Positions 1 through 8,480 of a stretch of 64,000 nt of DNA are shown piece after piece. A program made the translations under genes and the position numbers. The notes beneath the pieces were generated by a model that did not search any database, was not told where the DNA came from, and saw only the letters and a program-made list of their open reading frames with translations. Within the stretch, counting starts at the first letter, position 1, and each line of letters begins with the position of its first letter. The stretch comes from Panagrolaimus kolymaensis (lineage: Eukaryota > Nematoda > Chromadorea > Rhabditida > Panagrolaimidae): positions 6,324,001 to 6,388,000 of the forward strand of contig JAJQJQ010000009.1 of NCBI GenBank assembly GCA_028622995.1, in the 5' to 3' direction.

Positions 1-375
1 AAGAAAGATTTAAGACTATTGAGGTTCCGCTGAGTTTCATGGGTTGTACGATGAATGTCATCCAAATTTTTTTCGGTTTTTTCAAGCTTTTCGCGTTGGC
101 TTAATAATTCCTAAAGAAACTGAGTGTAATACAATTATTGAAAAACTTAAAGAACTACAACTTACGCTAGCAGTATTAGTTCCAACTTGTTTAGAATGTT
201 CTAAACGTTGAACAGATCGTTGAGTGCTATCAACCGACTCTTGAAGAACCCGTTCAATTTCGCGTTCATATTGATTTATTTCATCTTCTGGGGTTGTGCC
301 ACTGGTGTAGCTACGAACATTATTCAAATTTCCAGATGTGTAACTTGGTTTATCATCATCAAATGGATTTGACAT
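1..375 (-). CDS. snap-29: SNAP-29 orthologue, 5' part (runs off left edge)
   Basis: Two exons are visible on the minus strand: 166-375 and 1-110, joined at a GTAAGT donor in phase 0. The start MSNPFDDD carries the NPF tripeptide typical of SNAP-29. It is followed by a first SNARE helix with the motif YEREIERVLQESVDSTQRS and then LLSQREKLEKTEKNLDDIH in exon 2. SNAP-29 is a soluble Qb/Qc SNARE that supplies two helices to fusion complexes in the endocytic, secretory and autophagic pathways. It lacks the palmitoylated cysteine loop of SNAP-25. I chose the Met before SNPFDDD rather than one 18 codons upstream, because the longer N-terminus is hydrophobic and unlike the family. The second SNARE helix lies outside the window. 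Family assignment is by recognition of conserved sequence. Confidence 0.88.
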
Positions 376-987
376 TTCGTTGTTGTCAAGGACTAAAAAC
401 AAAAATGGTAAACGTACGTATGTATGATTCAATAACCATGAAATGGCGAAATGCGAAATTTATATGCGTACATATATGTACGTACATACATAGACATGAA
501 TTAAAGGGATGCACAAAATAGAGAAAGCTAATCAAAACCGGATTTCGAAACCATTGAAAAAAGATATATTTTTTTGTTTATAACAAATAAGTTTAGCTAA
601 TAACGTTAATGCACATTGAATCATTTATCCGAATCACAAAAAAAAATGTAACAATTATAATAAATTTAAAGGAACAAATAAAAATCAATGGGGAAGTAAT
701 CAGAACGCATTTTTTTGTTGGTGAAAACGTCGATCGATGAGTGGCAAAGACAAACAAAAAAAATTAAAACCATAATGAAATTTGATAACAAAAATTTCAT
801 CAAAATAAACGCTTGAATGAAATTTAAAAAATTTTGTTTTCATAATAAATATTTATAGTTTCAACTTTGCTTCATAAAAATAATTGATTGCTGCTTCCTT
901 ATTATTAATAAAATAAAATATAAAAAAATGATGTACAATAACCTATTTAATGGTAACACATCTGCGCCGCATGCATTATTATTTTTT
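376..987. other. Gap between snap-29 start and NIPSNAP stop
   Basis: AT-rich sequence with runs of A and T and a short ACGTAC-rich patch at about 412-490. No coding region supported. Both neighbours are read leftwards, so it holds the 3' UTR of NIPSNAP and the promoter or trans-splice region of snap-29. Confidence 0.6.
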
Positions 988-2076
988 TTATTGAAGATGT
1001 GAAAATTCATTGGGAACAAGAATCTTTGATTGCATTCGACTGATTAAAGGCACTGTGTAAGCTACGGTTGAATCCCAACCAGGTTTGGACCATGTATCTT
1101 GACGTATATTTTGTCGAGCTGCCATATCCTTATAAGCCCAAATATGGAAAACCATATAAAGTTGACCAACTTGAGCAAAAAATCCAGCAACATTTTGATT
1201 GTGTTCCTTTCGATACGTAATACCTTTAGCCCAAGCATTACCCCATTCAATCATAGTACCTGGCTAAAAAAAAAGGAGATTGAATTTGACTCTCTTTAAA
1301 TACAAAAATGGATTATTACCTTCAAGACATAACTGCGTAAATCATAAATGTGGCTGGGAGATCGAGGTTTGGGTTCACCCCAATAACTAAAAGATCGCAA
1401 AAGGATTGTTCGTCGACGACCACACATCCCTGCAATGTCTTTTTCAGCAGAACTGACTGAACCATTGTGAAGTAAGGCTTGGATGTGGCTGAAAGATACA
1501 CAATAAAATGAAAATTATATAAACAATATATATAATAGTACTTGTCAACATCATTATATCCATTTTCATATCGCCATAAATGAACGGATTGATCTTGATT
1601 TCCAAATAAAACATTCCATGACCCGATGAGTTCATTACCCGGTGTAGCTTTGGTTACTTCATTTGAATATTTTTTATACATATCCAAATATTTGTATTTT
1701 TCACCATTTCGAACATCATGAGCTGAATAAATGGAATAATTAAGTTTTCTTTTTGGATTAAATCTTACTTTGAAGTTCATAAATAACTTCTGAATCAGCA
1801 AGCATGGATGAATGACTTTGTTTTTCAACTCCATCAGGATTATATGCTGGACCTGAGAGGAAGCGAGAAATCCATCCTTTTTTGGATTCATCTATTTTTA
1901 TATCATTTCCATTTCCATCTTTAGGTGCACTAGTTGAAAGGAAACGAGATGTAAGAGGGATAAGGCGACTAAAAAAATAAGAGAGTCAATATTATGGAAA
2001 TCCAAATTTTTCCCAAGCAAGCAACTTACCCTCCTGAAGATTGACAAAGCATCATTGTACGAGGTACAAGAGCCAT
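988..2076 (-). CDS. NIPSNAP family mitochondrial protein
   Basis: Five exons, 2030-2076, 1769-1968, 1542-1722, 1320-1488 and 988-1263, join in frame to a 290-residue protein, the usual family length. Recognisable NIPSNAP blocks are GSWNVLFGNQDQSVHLWRY, then SFSYWGEPKPRSPSHIYDLR, then PGTMIEWGNAWAKGI and a C-terminus containing HIWAYKDMAARQ and YTVPLISRMQSKI. NIPSNAP proteins are dimeric alpha-beta-barrel-like proteins of the mitochondrial matrix. They are linked to vesicle and mitochondrial traffic and can act as mitophagy signals when they accumulate outside. The basic, hydroxylated first ~30 residues (several Arg, no acidic residues before residue 35) fit a mitochondrial targeting peptide. 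The start ATG is the only one fitting the short first exon. Confidence 0.9.
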
Positions 2077-3048
2077 GGTTTTTTTGTTGGTATATTACCG
2101 CTAAAATAAATATTTGTACTTTTAATTTAAAATTCCACCAAATAAAAAAATCAATAGCAAGCAAAACAACAACAATAAACTCGAAAATATATTTAAAAAA
2201 AAAACAGTGATCGTCGTTCTTCGTGACCAATAAAATAAAGAAGAACGCTTGGGCTTGGCTCTGTTTGTCCGCAGCAAGATGCAAACAAATATTTTTTTAA
2301 ACAGTTGCTTGCTTTATAAAAAAAAACAACAATCACGAAGTTAGTAAGAGAGAGGGTAAATACGAAATGGATTAAATTATATTGTTTAATAAATCTTTCT
2401 AAAATCAAGTTTTACGGAATTAAAATATATACAACTAATTATTGCCGTCGAAGTAATATTTTTAAGCTATTGCTTCTCCATGCAATTTTCCAAAAACTCA
2501 CTACCTTTTTTTAAAATTTTTTTATTATTAAGCTCATGAAAAGTTTCTTTTTCTTTAAAAAATATACAAAAATTATATACAAAAAATGCAATGAATGCAT
2601 TTGATTTTCTAGAATTATGAAACTAAACCAAATAAAAAAATTTTTGGACTGAAGGTTAGCTTGATCCTGAAAAAAACTTTTTACTTACAATGGTTATTTT
2701 TAGTTATGCACATTTTATATTTATGGAATCCAGGTCATTAGTAAGAGAAAACAATTGATATTCTTGAAGACTCTATTTACAGCACCTAAAGGTATTTTCA
2801 TATTTTTTAAAATCAATTAAGAAATTTTATAAAATAAAAAGGTTATAATGTATCTTTTTTCCGCATTAGTTAGGCATGCGTTTTTAAGAATGTTTTTTCA
2901 GGTGCAATAAATCTGACTCGTTATGGAATTGATTTTCGTTGACATTTGCTCATGTCCATCTTTATAGTTGCATTGTTTGGTCTCAAATTTTTCTCCAGTT
3001 CATTTTTTAAACTTCTTTTTTGTCATAAAAATATTTCATTAAGAAACA
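2077..3048. other. Intergenic, no gene seen
   Basis: AT-rich sequence between two divergent genes. Short open frames here are broken by A/T runs and have no splice logic or family match. It presumably holds the promoters of both neighbours. Confidence 0.6.
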
Positions 3049-3832
3049 ATGGTTCAAAAAAACCTTTGCAAACTTTGTAAATGCAATAAACGAAATGAAA
3101 TTTTAATTATAATTTGTTGCATTATAAGATATTCTTTATGTTATTATTATTTGCATAATATCGTGAGTAAATCAATGTACTTTTTTAAATACCTTTGGAA
3201 TTATTTTGAATTTATAATGATTAGTTATGATCGAATATTGCGATGTGACTTTATTTATTATCGAAATCGCCGAAGTTCAGAAGAAGAAAATCGACTCATT
3301 AATGAATTTAGTTGGGTTAACGAGGTAAGTTTAGCAGTTTATTTTTCCATGCCCAACTTTTTGCTTGAATCGAAGTTAAATCTGTTTACTAATAATTATA
3401 ATTCTTTAGAAAATGCCAGAGTTTAAGGAATGGCGACAACCAAATTCGTATTATCGCAATTTATTCAATAATTTTAATAAAACAAAAAATCCAAGTACCC
3501 TTAATTGTGGAATTTTAAGTATGGAAATATTATTTTATTCTCTTGAACAAAATCTTAATGAATTTCCTTCATTAAATTTACAATTATTTATACTTATTAT
3601 TTTGATAATATGCTTAAAGGACAACCTCAAATTAATTCGAGATATACCTTTTGCCGAAGAAAATATATTTATATTTACGCAAAAGAGTTTTCAAGTGATT
3701 ATTTTACCTTTATTAATTTTCTGGTCCTTTGTGTTTACAATATCTCAGCAAGCACATACTTATTGCTTTTTAAAATTCTTAGAAAAAGGAGAAACTTTAT
3801 CAGGTTGTATGGATTTACGAATAAAAAACTAA
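3049..3832 (+). CDS. Unknown multi-pass membrane protein
   Basis: Exons 3049-3324 and 3410-3832 join through a GTAAGT...TTTAG intron in phase 0 to give 231 residues. The product is not recognised. It starts MVQKNLCKLCKCNKRN and then has hydrophobic stretches at about residues 18-38 and 42-60, a basic and acidic middle containing RRSSEEENRLINE, and two further hydrophobic segments near residues 155-170 and 190-208. A second open frame overlaps the end of exon 2 (3610-3927) and also encodes hydrophobic sequence, so the true 3' end may use another intron. The sequence is very AT-rich, and Ile, Leu, Asn and Phe are over-represented, so hydrophobicity alone is weak evidence. The clean intron is the main support. 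The N-terminal Cys pattern resembles that of the other unknown gene at 35283. Confidence 0.45.
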
Positions 3833-3961
3833 TTATTCTGATTTTTTTAAATGTTTTTGAAAGAAATATTTTTTTAATTGCTATTAATTTACGCCAGCCA
3901 AGATTTATCCAAGTTTTTATTAATTAAAAAGAATGCCAAAAAATAAATAAAATTATCAAAT

Positions 3962-4396
3962 TTATATTTTCAATAATTTCCGATCAATTTTGCTTTCAGC
4001 TAAAAATGCATAACATTTTACATCCTTGAAAGAAGTCAAACAATATAATCTTGTGCTCGTGATATAACTGAAATCCCCATCAGCGCAAATAACATTAAAA
4101 TTGCCACCAAGTTGAGCTTCGGCAGCTTCCATAATTTTAAATCTTGATTGTTTTACATCGTCACTAATTTGCTAAATATATTTTTATGAAAAAAACTTAT
4201 TACTATAAAAGACACAAACCTCTGTCATAATTTGTTGGAGTTCTTCGCTGTTGCATCGAGCTTCACTAATATCAAGAAGATCTGAGCCTTTTGTAGCTCC
4301 AGATTGGCGTCTTAATCTATGAAATGGAGATGGAAAAGCTTCAATGATGTTGAAGAAAACTAACAACATTAATGAAAAAATAATATAATTTTGCAT
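3962..4396 (-). CDS. Ground-like (grl) secreted protein
   Basis: Exons 4220-4396 and 3962-4171 give 128 residues. Residues 1-20 form a signal peptide (IIFSLMLLVFFNIIEAFPSP region), followed by a dibasic RLRRQ site. The rest is a ground-like domain: RCNSEELQQIMTE, then FNVICADGDFSYITSTRLYC and a final KCYAFLAE. The four spaced cysteines and the CxxGDFSY core are the family signature. Ground-like proteins are nematode-specific, distantly related to hedgehog-like families, and are thought to act outside the cell in cuticle or lining matrix. There is no other recognisable domain; small single-domain members are common. The start is the only Met before the signal peptide. Confidence 0.85.
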
Positions 4397-4731
4397 TTTA
4401 CAAAACTAAAAAAATACAGCAAAAAAATTGGTTTACCAGAAGAAAAAATAAGAAGAACAAAGAAAATAATTATTCTTTCTTTTTTTCTTTTTCGCTCTGT
4501 TTTTTAATGGTTACGCAAAGTTGAATAACTATCATTGATCCACCACCATCATTTCGCTATTATTATCCATGAAAGAAGAGCATTAAATTAGTGGGTCAAC
4601 TCGGTTCTCATGGATCAACTCACTCTCATTCATCCGCATTTTTTTGACAGTAAATGAAAAAGGATTTTACGTAAACTTTTTTTACTTTTACTTTTTTTAC
4701 AAAATTAGATGTTGTGATGTTCAAAAATTCG
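4397..4731. other. Short intergenic gap
   Basis: No coding sequence seen. AT-rich, with the repeated words TCAACTC near 4600-4625. It separates the divergent ground-like gene from the repeated 5' flank that begins near 4732. Confidence 0.5.
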
Positions 4732-5060
4732 GATGCTAAAAAACGTTTATTTTATGTAAAATATTAATACGAATATAAAAAAATGTTTATAAATGAGCTC
4801 ATTGAAAGCAACCCGCACAAATTCAAATGAAAGTAAAACAAAGTTTAAAAAAAACTAAAATTTTACACCAGCTTAAAAAAATAGCAATAAATTTTTTGAA
4901 AATAAAAAAAAGCATTTAGGCTAATCATTTTCACATTTTTTTCATTTAAAAATTAGCATCCAGTGATTTGAAATGCTTTCAAAAATGTATGAAAGGGCAA
5001 AATGGCGATTCAAATCGTTCATTCTTCGTCGCTTCGTTTTGTGCCGGACGGTTGCTGCTT
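4732..5060 (+). repeat. 5' flank repeat, copy 1 (upstream of cysteine-rich gene A)
   Basis: This stretch begins ATGCTAAAAAACGTTTATTTT. It lines up with 5967-6285 (copy 2) and in part with 8322-8480 (copy 3), sharing the words AAGTAAAACAAAGTTTAAA, AAATTTTACACCA and AAAAAAAGCATTTAGG in the same order. It ends with CATTCTTCGTCGCTTCGTTT just before the start codon, which is also found directly upstream of gene B. It is therefore part of the duplicated unit and probably carries the promoter. Confidence 0.8.
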
Positions 5061-5667
5061 ATGATACTTTCCAAAATGGTTTTCCTGATTGTTATGGCTA
5101 CTCAAATGCTTGGTCTCATCCCATCGGTTGCATCAAATGCAGGTTTAATTCAATGCTATAAATTCCATCAAAATTTTTCTGATCCTCATTTCGTTCAAAT
5201 CATGGATGGTCAAAAAGAAATTGTAACTTGTGATATACATTGCTATAGTTATGCTTGCTACGCGAATGGTGAATATGTTATTGGAAATGGTTGTCGTTTA
5301 GATGTTATGAAACATTGTGATTTGAGTGAAAACTCCATTTATTATTTGTTTAAGTATAGTAGTTATTTTGTATTTCTTCACTTGCCTGGTGCTATTATCT
5401 ATGGGTGTAATTTGAAAGAACGCTGTAATAACAATTATTTATTTAATAATGAAGTAAGTTTTTTTGAACGGCCAAACTTTCTTTAAAATTGTAAATTTTT
5501 AGGTAAACGGTTATAAAGATGAAGAGCCAAATCAAACTTTTGGAGACTTCACTTATCAAAATATCACCATTGTAGAAGAAACTCCTCAGCCATCAACTCA
5601 AAAACCATCAACTCAGAAACCATCAATATCTCAATCACCTCGAACTACACCTGATTATGCTTCATAG
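5061..5667 (+). CDS. Ly6/ET-like cysteine-rich secreted protein, copy A (early stop, no GPI tail)
   Basis: Exons 5061-5453 and 5503-5667 give 185 residues. A signal peptide (SKMVFLIVMATQMLGLIPSV) is followed by a cysteine-rich region: CYKFHQ, VTCDIHCYSYACYANGEY, GNGCRLDVMKHCD, and a late CN pair. The Cys spacing resembles nematode ET-module/Ly6-like three-finger proteins, usually GPI-anchored or secreted. A Thr/Pro/Ser stalk with a repeated PSTQK unit follows. The frame then meets TAG at 5665-5667, where copy B has AAG. Beyond the stop the frame stays open and matches copy B to its TAA, so the GPI-type tail was probably lost recently. The product would be secreted unless the stop is read through. 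Cell role unknown. Confidence 0.75.
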
Positions 5668-5779
5668 AAAGAAAGTACTACAAGTTCAGCTTCTGCAATT
5701 TCCATTTCCATTTCTATCATTTTCTTTGGTTTTTTTGTCTTTCTTTTGTAAACTGGTACATTTATGTTGTTAAAAATTA

Positions 5780-5785
5780 AATAAA
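5780..5785 (+). promoter_or_regulatory. Poly(A) signal AATAAA, copy A
   Basis: AATAAA lies about 113 bases after the TAG and about 30 bases after the ancestral TAA of gene A. The same signal sits at the matching place after gene B, so it was duplicated with the unit. Confidence 0.6.
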
Positions 5786-5856
5786 TACTTATTTTTATTA
5801 TGATAACTTTCATTTTTTACTTGTTGCCGCAGATTAATAATAATTAATGATGTTTT

Positions 5857-6285
5857 CCATATTATGTTTGGAACTTTCAGTTGAAAATCAAAGATGCCCC
5901 TAATTTTTTTTTGAATGGATTGCAGATTAATATTATGTCCGGTAACACCAAACTAAAAAATTAAAATGCTAAAAAACATTTATTTTTATAAAAAAATTAA
6001 GCAAACAAAAAAGATAATAAATTTTTTTAAACAATTTTTGTTTTAATAAATTGGCTCATTTGAAGCAGCACACACAGAAATTCAAGTGAAAGTAAAACAA
6101 AGTTTAAAAATAACTAAAATTTTACACCATCTTAAAAAAATAGCAATAAAATCTTTTGAGAATAAAAAAAAGCATTTAGGACAGTCATTTTCACATTTTT
6201 TGAATTTTAATATTTGCATACAATAATTTAAAATGCCTTCAAAAAATTATAAAAGTGCAAAATGATGATTCAAATCATTCATTCA
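5857..6285 (+). repeat. 5' flank repeat, copy 2 (upstream of gene B)
   Basis: It starts CCATATTATGTTTGGAACTT, which recurs at about 8211 in copy 3. From about 5967 it also matches copy 1. The match with copy 1 stops at about 6285, inside a CATTCATT run, and resumes at about 6752 (CATTCTTCGTCGCTTCG). That leaves an interruption of roughly 465 bases present only here. Confidence 0.8.
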
Positions 6286-6375
6286 TTATTCGCAACATCT
6301 TCTGATTAGTCTAAGAGGGCAACATTGTCATAAAATCTGATTACTCATGTTTCGTTTTTCTTACCTCAGTTGATC

Positions 6376-6520
6376 GTTAATGTTACATGATGGCTGCTTA
6401 GAACACGAATCGACGAAAAAATTTGCATTAGAAATAAGATTATACCAAGCCACTTAGAAACCTTTTCTATCTACTATAGTAACCATCTGTTAAATAGCCA
6501 TTTTCTCATGTAACATTAAC
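6376..6520. mobile_element. Small inverted-repeat element (MITE-like)
   Basis: GTTAATGTTACATGA at 6376-6390 is the exact reverse complement of TCATGTAACATTAAC at 6506-6520. Next to the arms, TGGCT (6391-6395) and AGCCA (6496-6500) extend the pairing with a small bulge. A 145-bp segment with 15-bp perfect ends and no coding capacity fits a miniature inverted-repeat element or a strong hairpin. No target-site duplication is clear. Confidence 0.5.
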
Positions 6521-6643
6521 TTAAAAGGAGTAAAAAGAGATACATAAATCATATCTTTAACATAGCCCATGTTTGAAATATTTATAATTAAACGGACATT
6601 ATTGTCTTTTTTCTCTCATCATCGATTGAAACAATGATTCTGC

Positions 6644-6744
6644 TATAACGAAGTGAGGTCATTGATAACGAAGTGAGAATTGTAATGAAGTGGGTATAAC
6701 GAAGTGAGGTCAGTGATAACGAAGTGAGTGTATAACGAAGTGAG
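6644..6744 (+). repeat. Tandem repeat of ATAACGAAGTGAG
   Basis: Six imperfect units of ATAACGAAGTGAG, separated by 3-8 bases, fill 101 bases immediately before the shared pre-start sequence of gene B. One unit is changed to GTAATGAAGTGGG. The array ends about 48 bases before the start codon. Confidence 0.85.
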
Positions 6745-6792
6745 TTTTTCCCATTCTTCGTCGCTTCGTTTCGTGCCGGACTGTTGCTGTTT

Positions 6793-7443
6793 ATGATGTT
6801 TTCCAAAATGGTTTTCCTGATTGTTATGGCTACACAAATGCTTGGTCTCATTCCATCGGTTGCAACTATAGAATGTTACAAATTTCACCAAACTTCTTCT
6901 GATCCACATTTCATTGAAACCAGTCAAAAGGACTCTGTAACTTGTGATTATCAATGCCATGGTTATGCTTGCTACGCGAATGGTGAATATGTTATTGGAA
7001 ATGGTTGTCGTGAAGATATTTTGAAACATTGTGATTTGATTCAAAAATTCAAGGATTACCTGATAGATTATAGAAACATATCGAAATATTGTCCTATGTC
7101 GGAGGGTGTTATTGCCTCAATTTGCAAGTTTGAAGATTACTGTAACAATGCTCATTTTCATGAATGCGTATGTTTTATTTTTGATTAAACATTTTTTATA
7201 CTCTTATTTTTTTAGTTTAATATTCTCACAAAGGATTACCCAAAACATCCTTTTGGAAGAAACTTTACTTATCAAGATATCACAATTGTAAATGAAACTC
7301 TTCAAGGATTGCAATCAACTTCTCAATCGCCTCGAACTACACCTGATTATGCTTCAAAGAAAAAAAGTACTACAAGTTCAGCTTCTGCAATTTCCATTTC
7401 CATTTCTATCATTTTCTTTGGTTTTTTTGTCTTTCTTTTGTAA
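6793..7443 (+). CDS. Ly6/ET-like cysteine-rich protein, copy B (GPI-anchor type)
   Basis: Exons 6793-7167 and 7216-7443 give 200 residues. The signal peptide is almost identical to copy A. The cysteine core has CYKFHQ, VTCDYQCHGYACYANGEY, GNGCREDILKHCD, YCPMSEG and ICKFEDYCNNA, fitting an ET/Ly6-like three-finger fold. A short Ser/Thr/Pro stalk follows. The C-terminus, KKKSTTSS then SISISIIFFGFFVFLL, is a hydrophobic tail after small residues, as in GPI-anchor signals. It is probably an outer-surface GPI-linked protein; ligand unknown. Start is 6793 or the next codon, 6796. The first exon ends at a Cys codon, unlike copy A. The 3' exon and UTR are much more alike between copies than the middle of exon 1. 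Confidence 0.78.
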
Positions 7444-7473
7444 ACTGGTACATTTATATGATGTTAAAAATTA

Positions 7474-7479
7474 AATAAA
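7474..7479 (+). promoter_or_regulatory. Poly(A) signal AATAAA, copy B
   Basis: AATAAA about 30 bases after the TAA of gene B, at the position equivalent to that of gene A. Confidence 0.6.
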
Positions 7480-7664
7480 TACTTATTAAAGTTAATGATA
7501 TTTTGGGTCTTCTTTACTTTAGCGTACCCGGAAAAAAATGCAACTTTTCATTTACTTTTCTCACATTTTTTCAGTATTATTTTTTAAACATAAAATTTAC
7601 ATATAATAAATTTAGGGGAAGTATATTTTAGGCACTCGTTTAATTTATTACCCTACTTGTACTC

Positions 7665-7710
7665 TCAGTCTTAGGCTTAGTCTTAGTCTCAGGCTTAGTC
7701 TTAGCCTTAG
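7665..7710 (+). repeat. Degenerate telomere-like hexamer array (TTAGGC variants)
   Basis: Read in sixes from 7665: TCAGTC, TTAGGC, TTAGTC, TTAGTC, TCAGGC, TTAGTC, TTAGCC, TTAG. The period is exactly six, and one unit is the nematode telomere repeat TTAGGC. Two further perfect TTAGGC units are joined at 7780-7791. All lie inside the 686-bp element. Confidence 0.7.
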
Positions 7711-7716
7711 TTTCTC

Positions 7717-7832
7717 AGGCAACAGGCCGGTTTCCTCTAAGTATCGCAGTTTTAGGGTTGAGGCCTTCCTCTAAGAATTTTAGGCTTAGGCTTTCCTCTA
7801 AGGATCTTAGGCAACAGGCCGGTTTCCTCTAA
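7717..7832 (+). repeat. Direct repeat pair (24 bp) with partial copies between
   Basis: The 24 bases at 7717-7740 (AGGCAACAGGCCGG followed by TTTCCTCTAA) recur exactly at 7809-7832. Partial copies of the CCTTCCTCTAAG type lie between them at about 7764-7775 and 7791-7802. This is a small, GC-richer minisatellite-like region inside the element. Confidence 0.8.
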
Positions 7833-8204
7833 TTGTCTCAGTACATTTTTTTTTGGGTTCTCAAATATATTTGGATCCTTGATGTTTGGATCTTTTATTA
7901 TCTTTGAATTCTTTCTTTTTAAATTCTTTATTATATTTGGATAGTTTTTGAATATTTGAAACCTTAAAATATGATTGTGCATCTCTTTCAAAGATTTAAT
8001 AATGCTCTAAAGTATCTAAAACTTTGCAATTTCATATGACTATTTTTAAAAGCATCGAAAATTAAGGTTCTGTAGTTGAGCGGTTAATGGGTTGCCCGTC
8101 CGATCTGGCATTTTCTCCAAAAAGTTCTATTCCCTCAAAAATGGAATAAGAATGAAAAATAAGTAAAAAAATATCGGGTACGCTAAAGTAAAGAAAATCC
8201 GATA

Positions 8205-8480
8205 TTTTTCCATATTATGTTTGGAACTTTCACATGAAAACTAAAAATGCCCAATCTTTTTTTTAAATGTATTCCATATTAATATTAGATACGGTAACAC
8301 CAAAGTTTGAAAAATTAAAATGCTAAATATTTTTATTAATAAAAAAAATTAAGCAAACAAAAAAGATAAAAAAAATTTTAAAACAATTTTTGTTTTAATA
8401 AATGGGCTCATTTGAGCAGCACACACAGAAATTCTAAAGAAAATGCAATAAAAAAATTTTTTTAAATGAGCAAAGTTTAC
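8205..8480 (+). repeat. 5' flank repeat, copy 3 (no gene follows)
   Basis: Matches the start of copy 2 from CCATATTATGTTTGGAACTT onward, through ATTAAGCAAACAAAAAAGAT and CAGCACACACAGAAATT, then fades after about 8480. No third cysteine-rich gene follows, so this is a truncated or remnant unit. Confidence 0.75.

Larger units (their letters stand above)
6286..6751. other. Insertion into the promoter flank of gene B
   Basis: About 465 bases with no counterpart in the copy 1 flank. It contains a 145-bp segment bounded by a perfect inverted repeat (6376-6520) and a tandem repeat (6644-6744), listed separately. No coding capacity recognised; the minus-strand frames over the tandem repeat are low-complexity artefacts. 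The exact ends are uncertain because short CATT words occur at both borders. Confidence 0.65.
7510..8195. mobile_element. 686-bp element with 21-bp perfect terminal inverted repeats
   Basis: The 21 bases at 7510-7530 (containing ACTTTAGCGTACCCG) are the exact reverse complement of 8175-8195 (CGGGTACGCTAAAGT at its start). Pairing stops on both sides after those 21 bases. The interior has no transposase-like frame; a minus-strand frame at 7752-7991 is low complexity and rich in Lys, Pro and Asn. This fits a non-autonomous DNA transposon. It sits between the 3' end of gene B and the third copy of the 5' flank. Flanking sequences share GATATTTT (about 7495 and 8201), but not flush with the ends, so a target duplication is unproven. 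Confidence 0.72.

Noticed and set aside
375..988. nipsnap and snap-29 as an operon
   Set aside because: Same strand, but about 610 bases separate the stop and the next start, longer than a typical nematode intercistronic gap; no trans-splice evidence can be seen.
6588..7044. Minus-strand frames rich in LTSLRY repeats
   Set aside because: Translation of the 13-bp tandem repeat and antisense of gene B.
7752..7991. 79-codon minus-strand frame in the transposon
   Set aside because: Low-complexity Lys/Pro/Asn peptide arising from direct repeats; no transposase motif.
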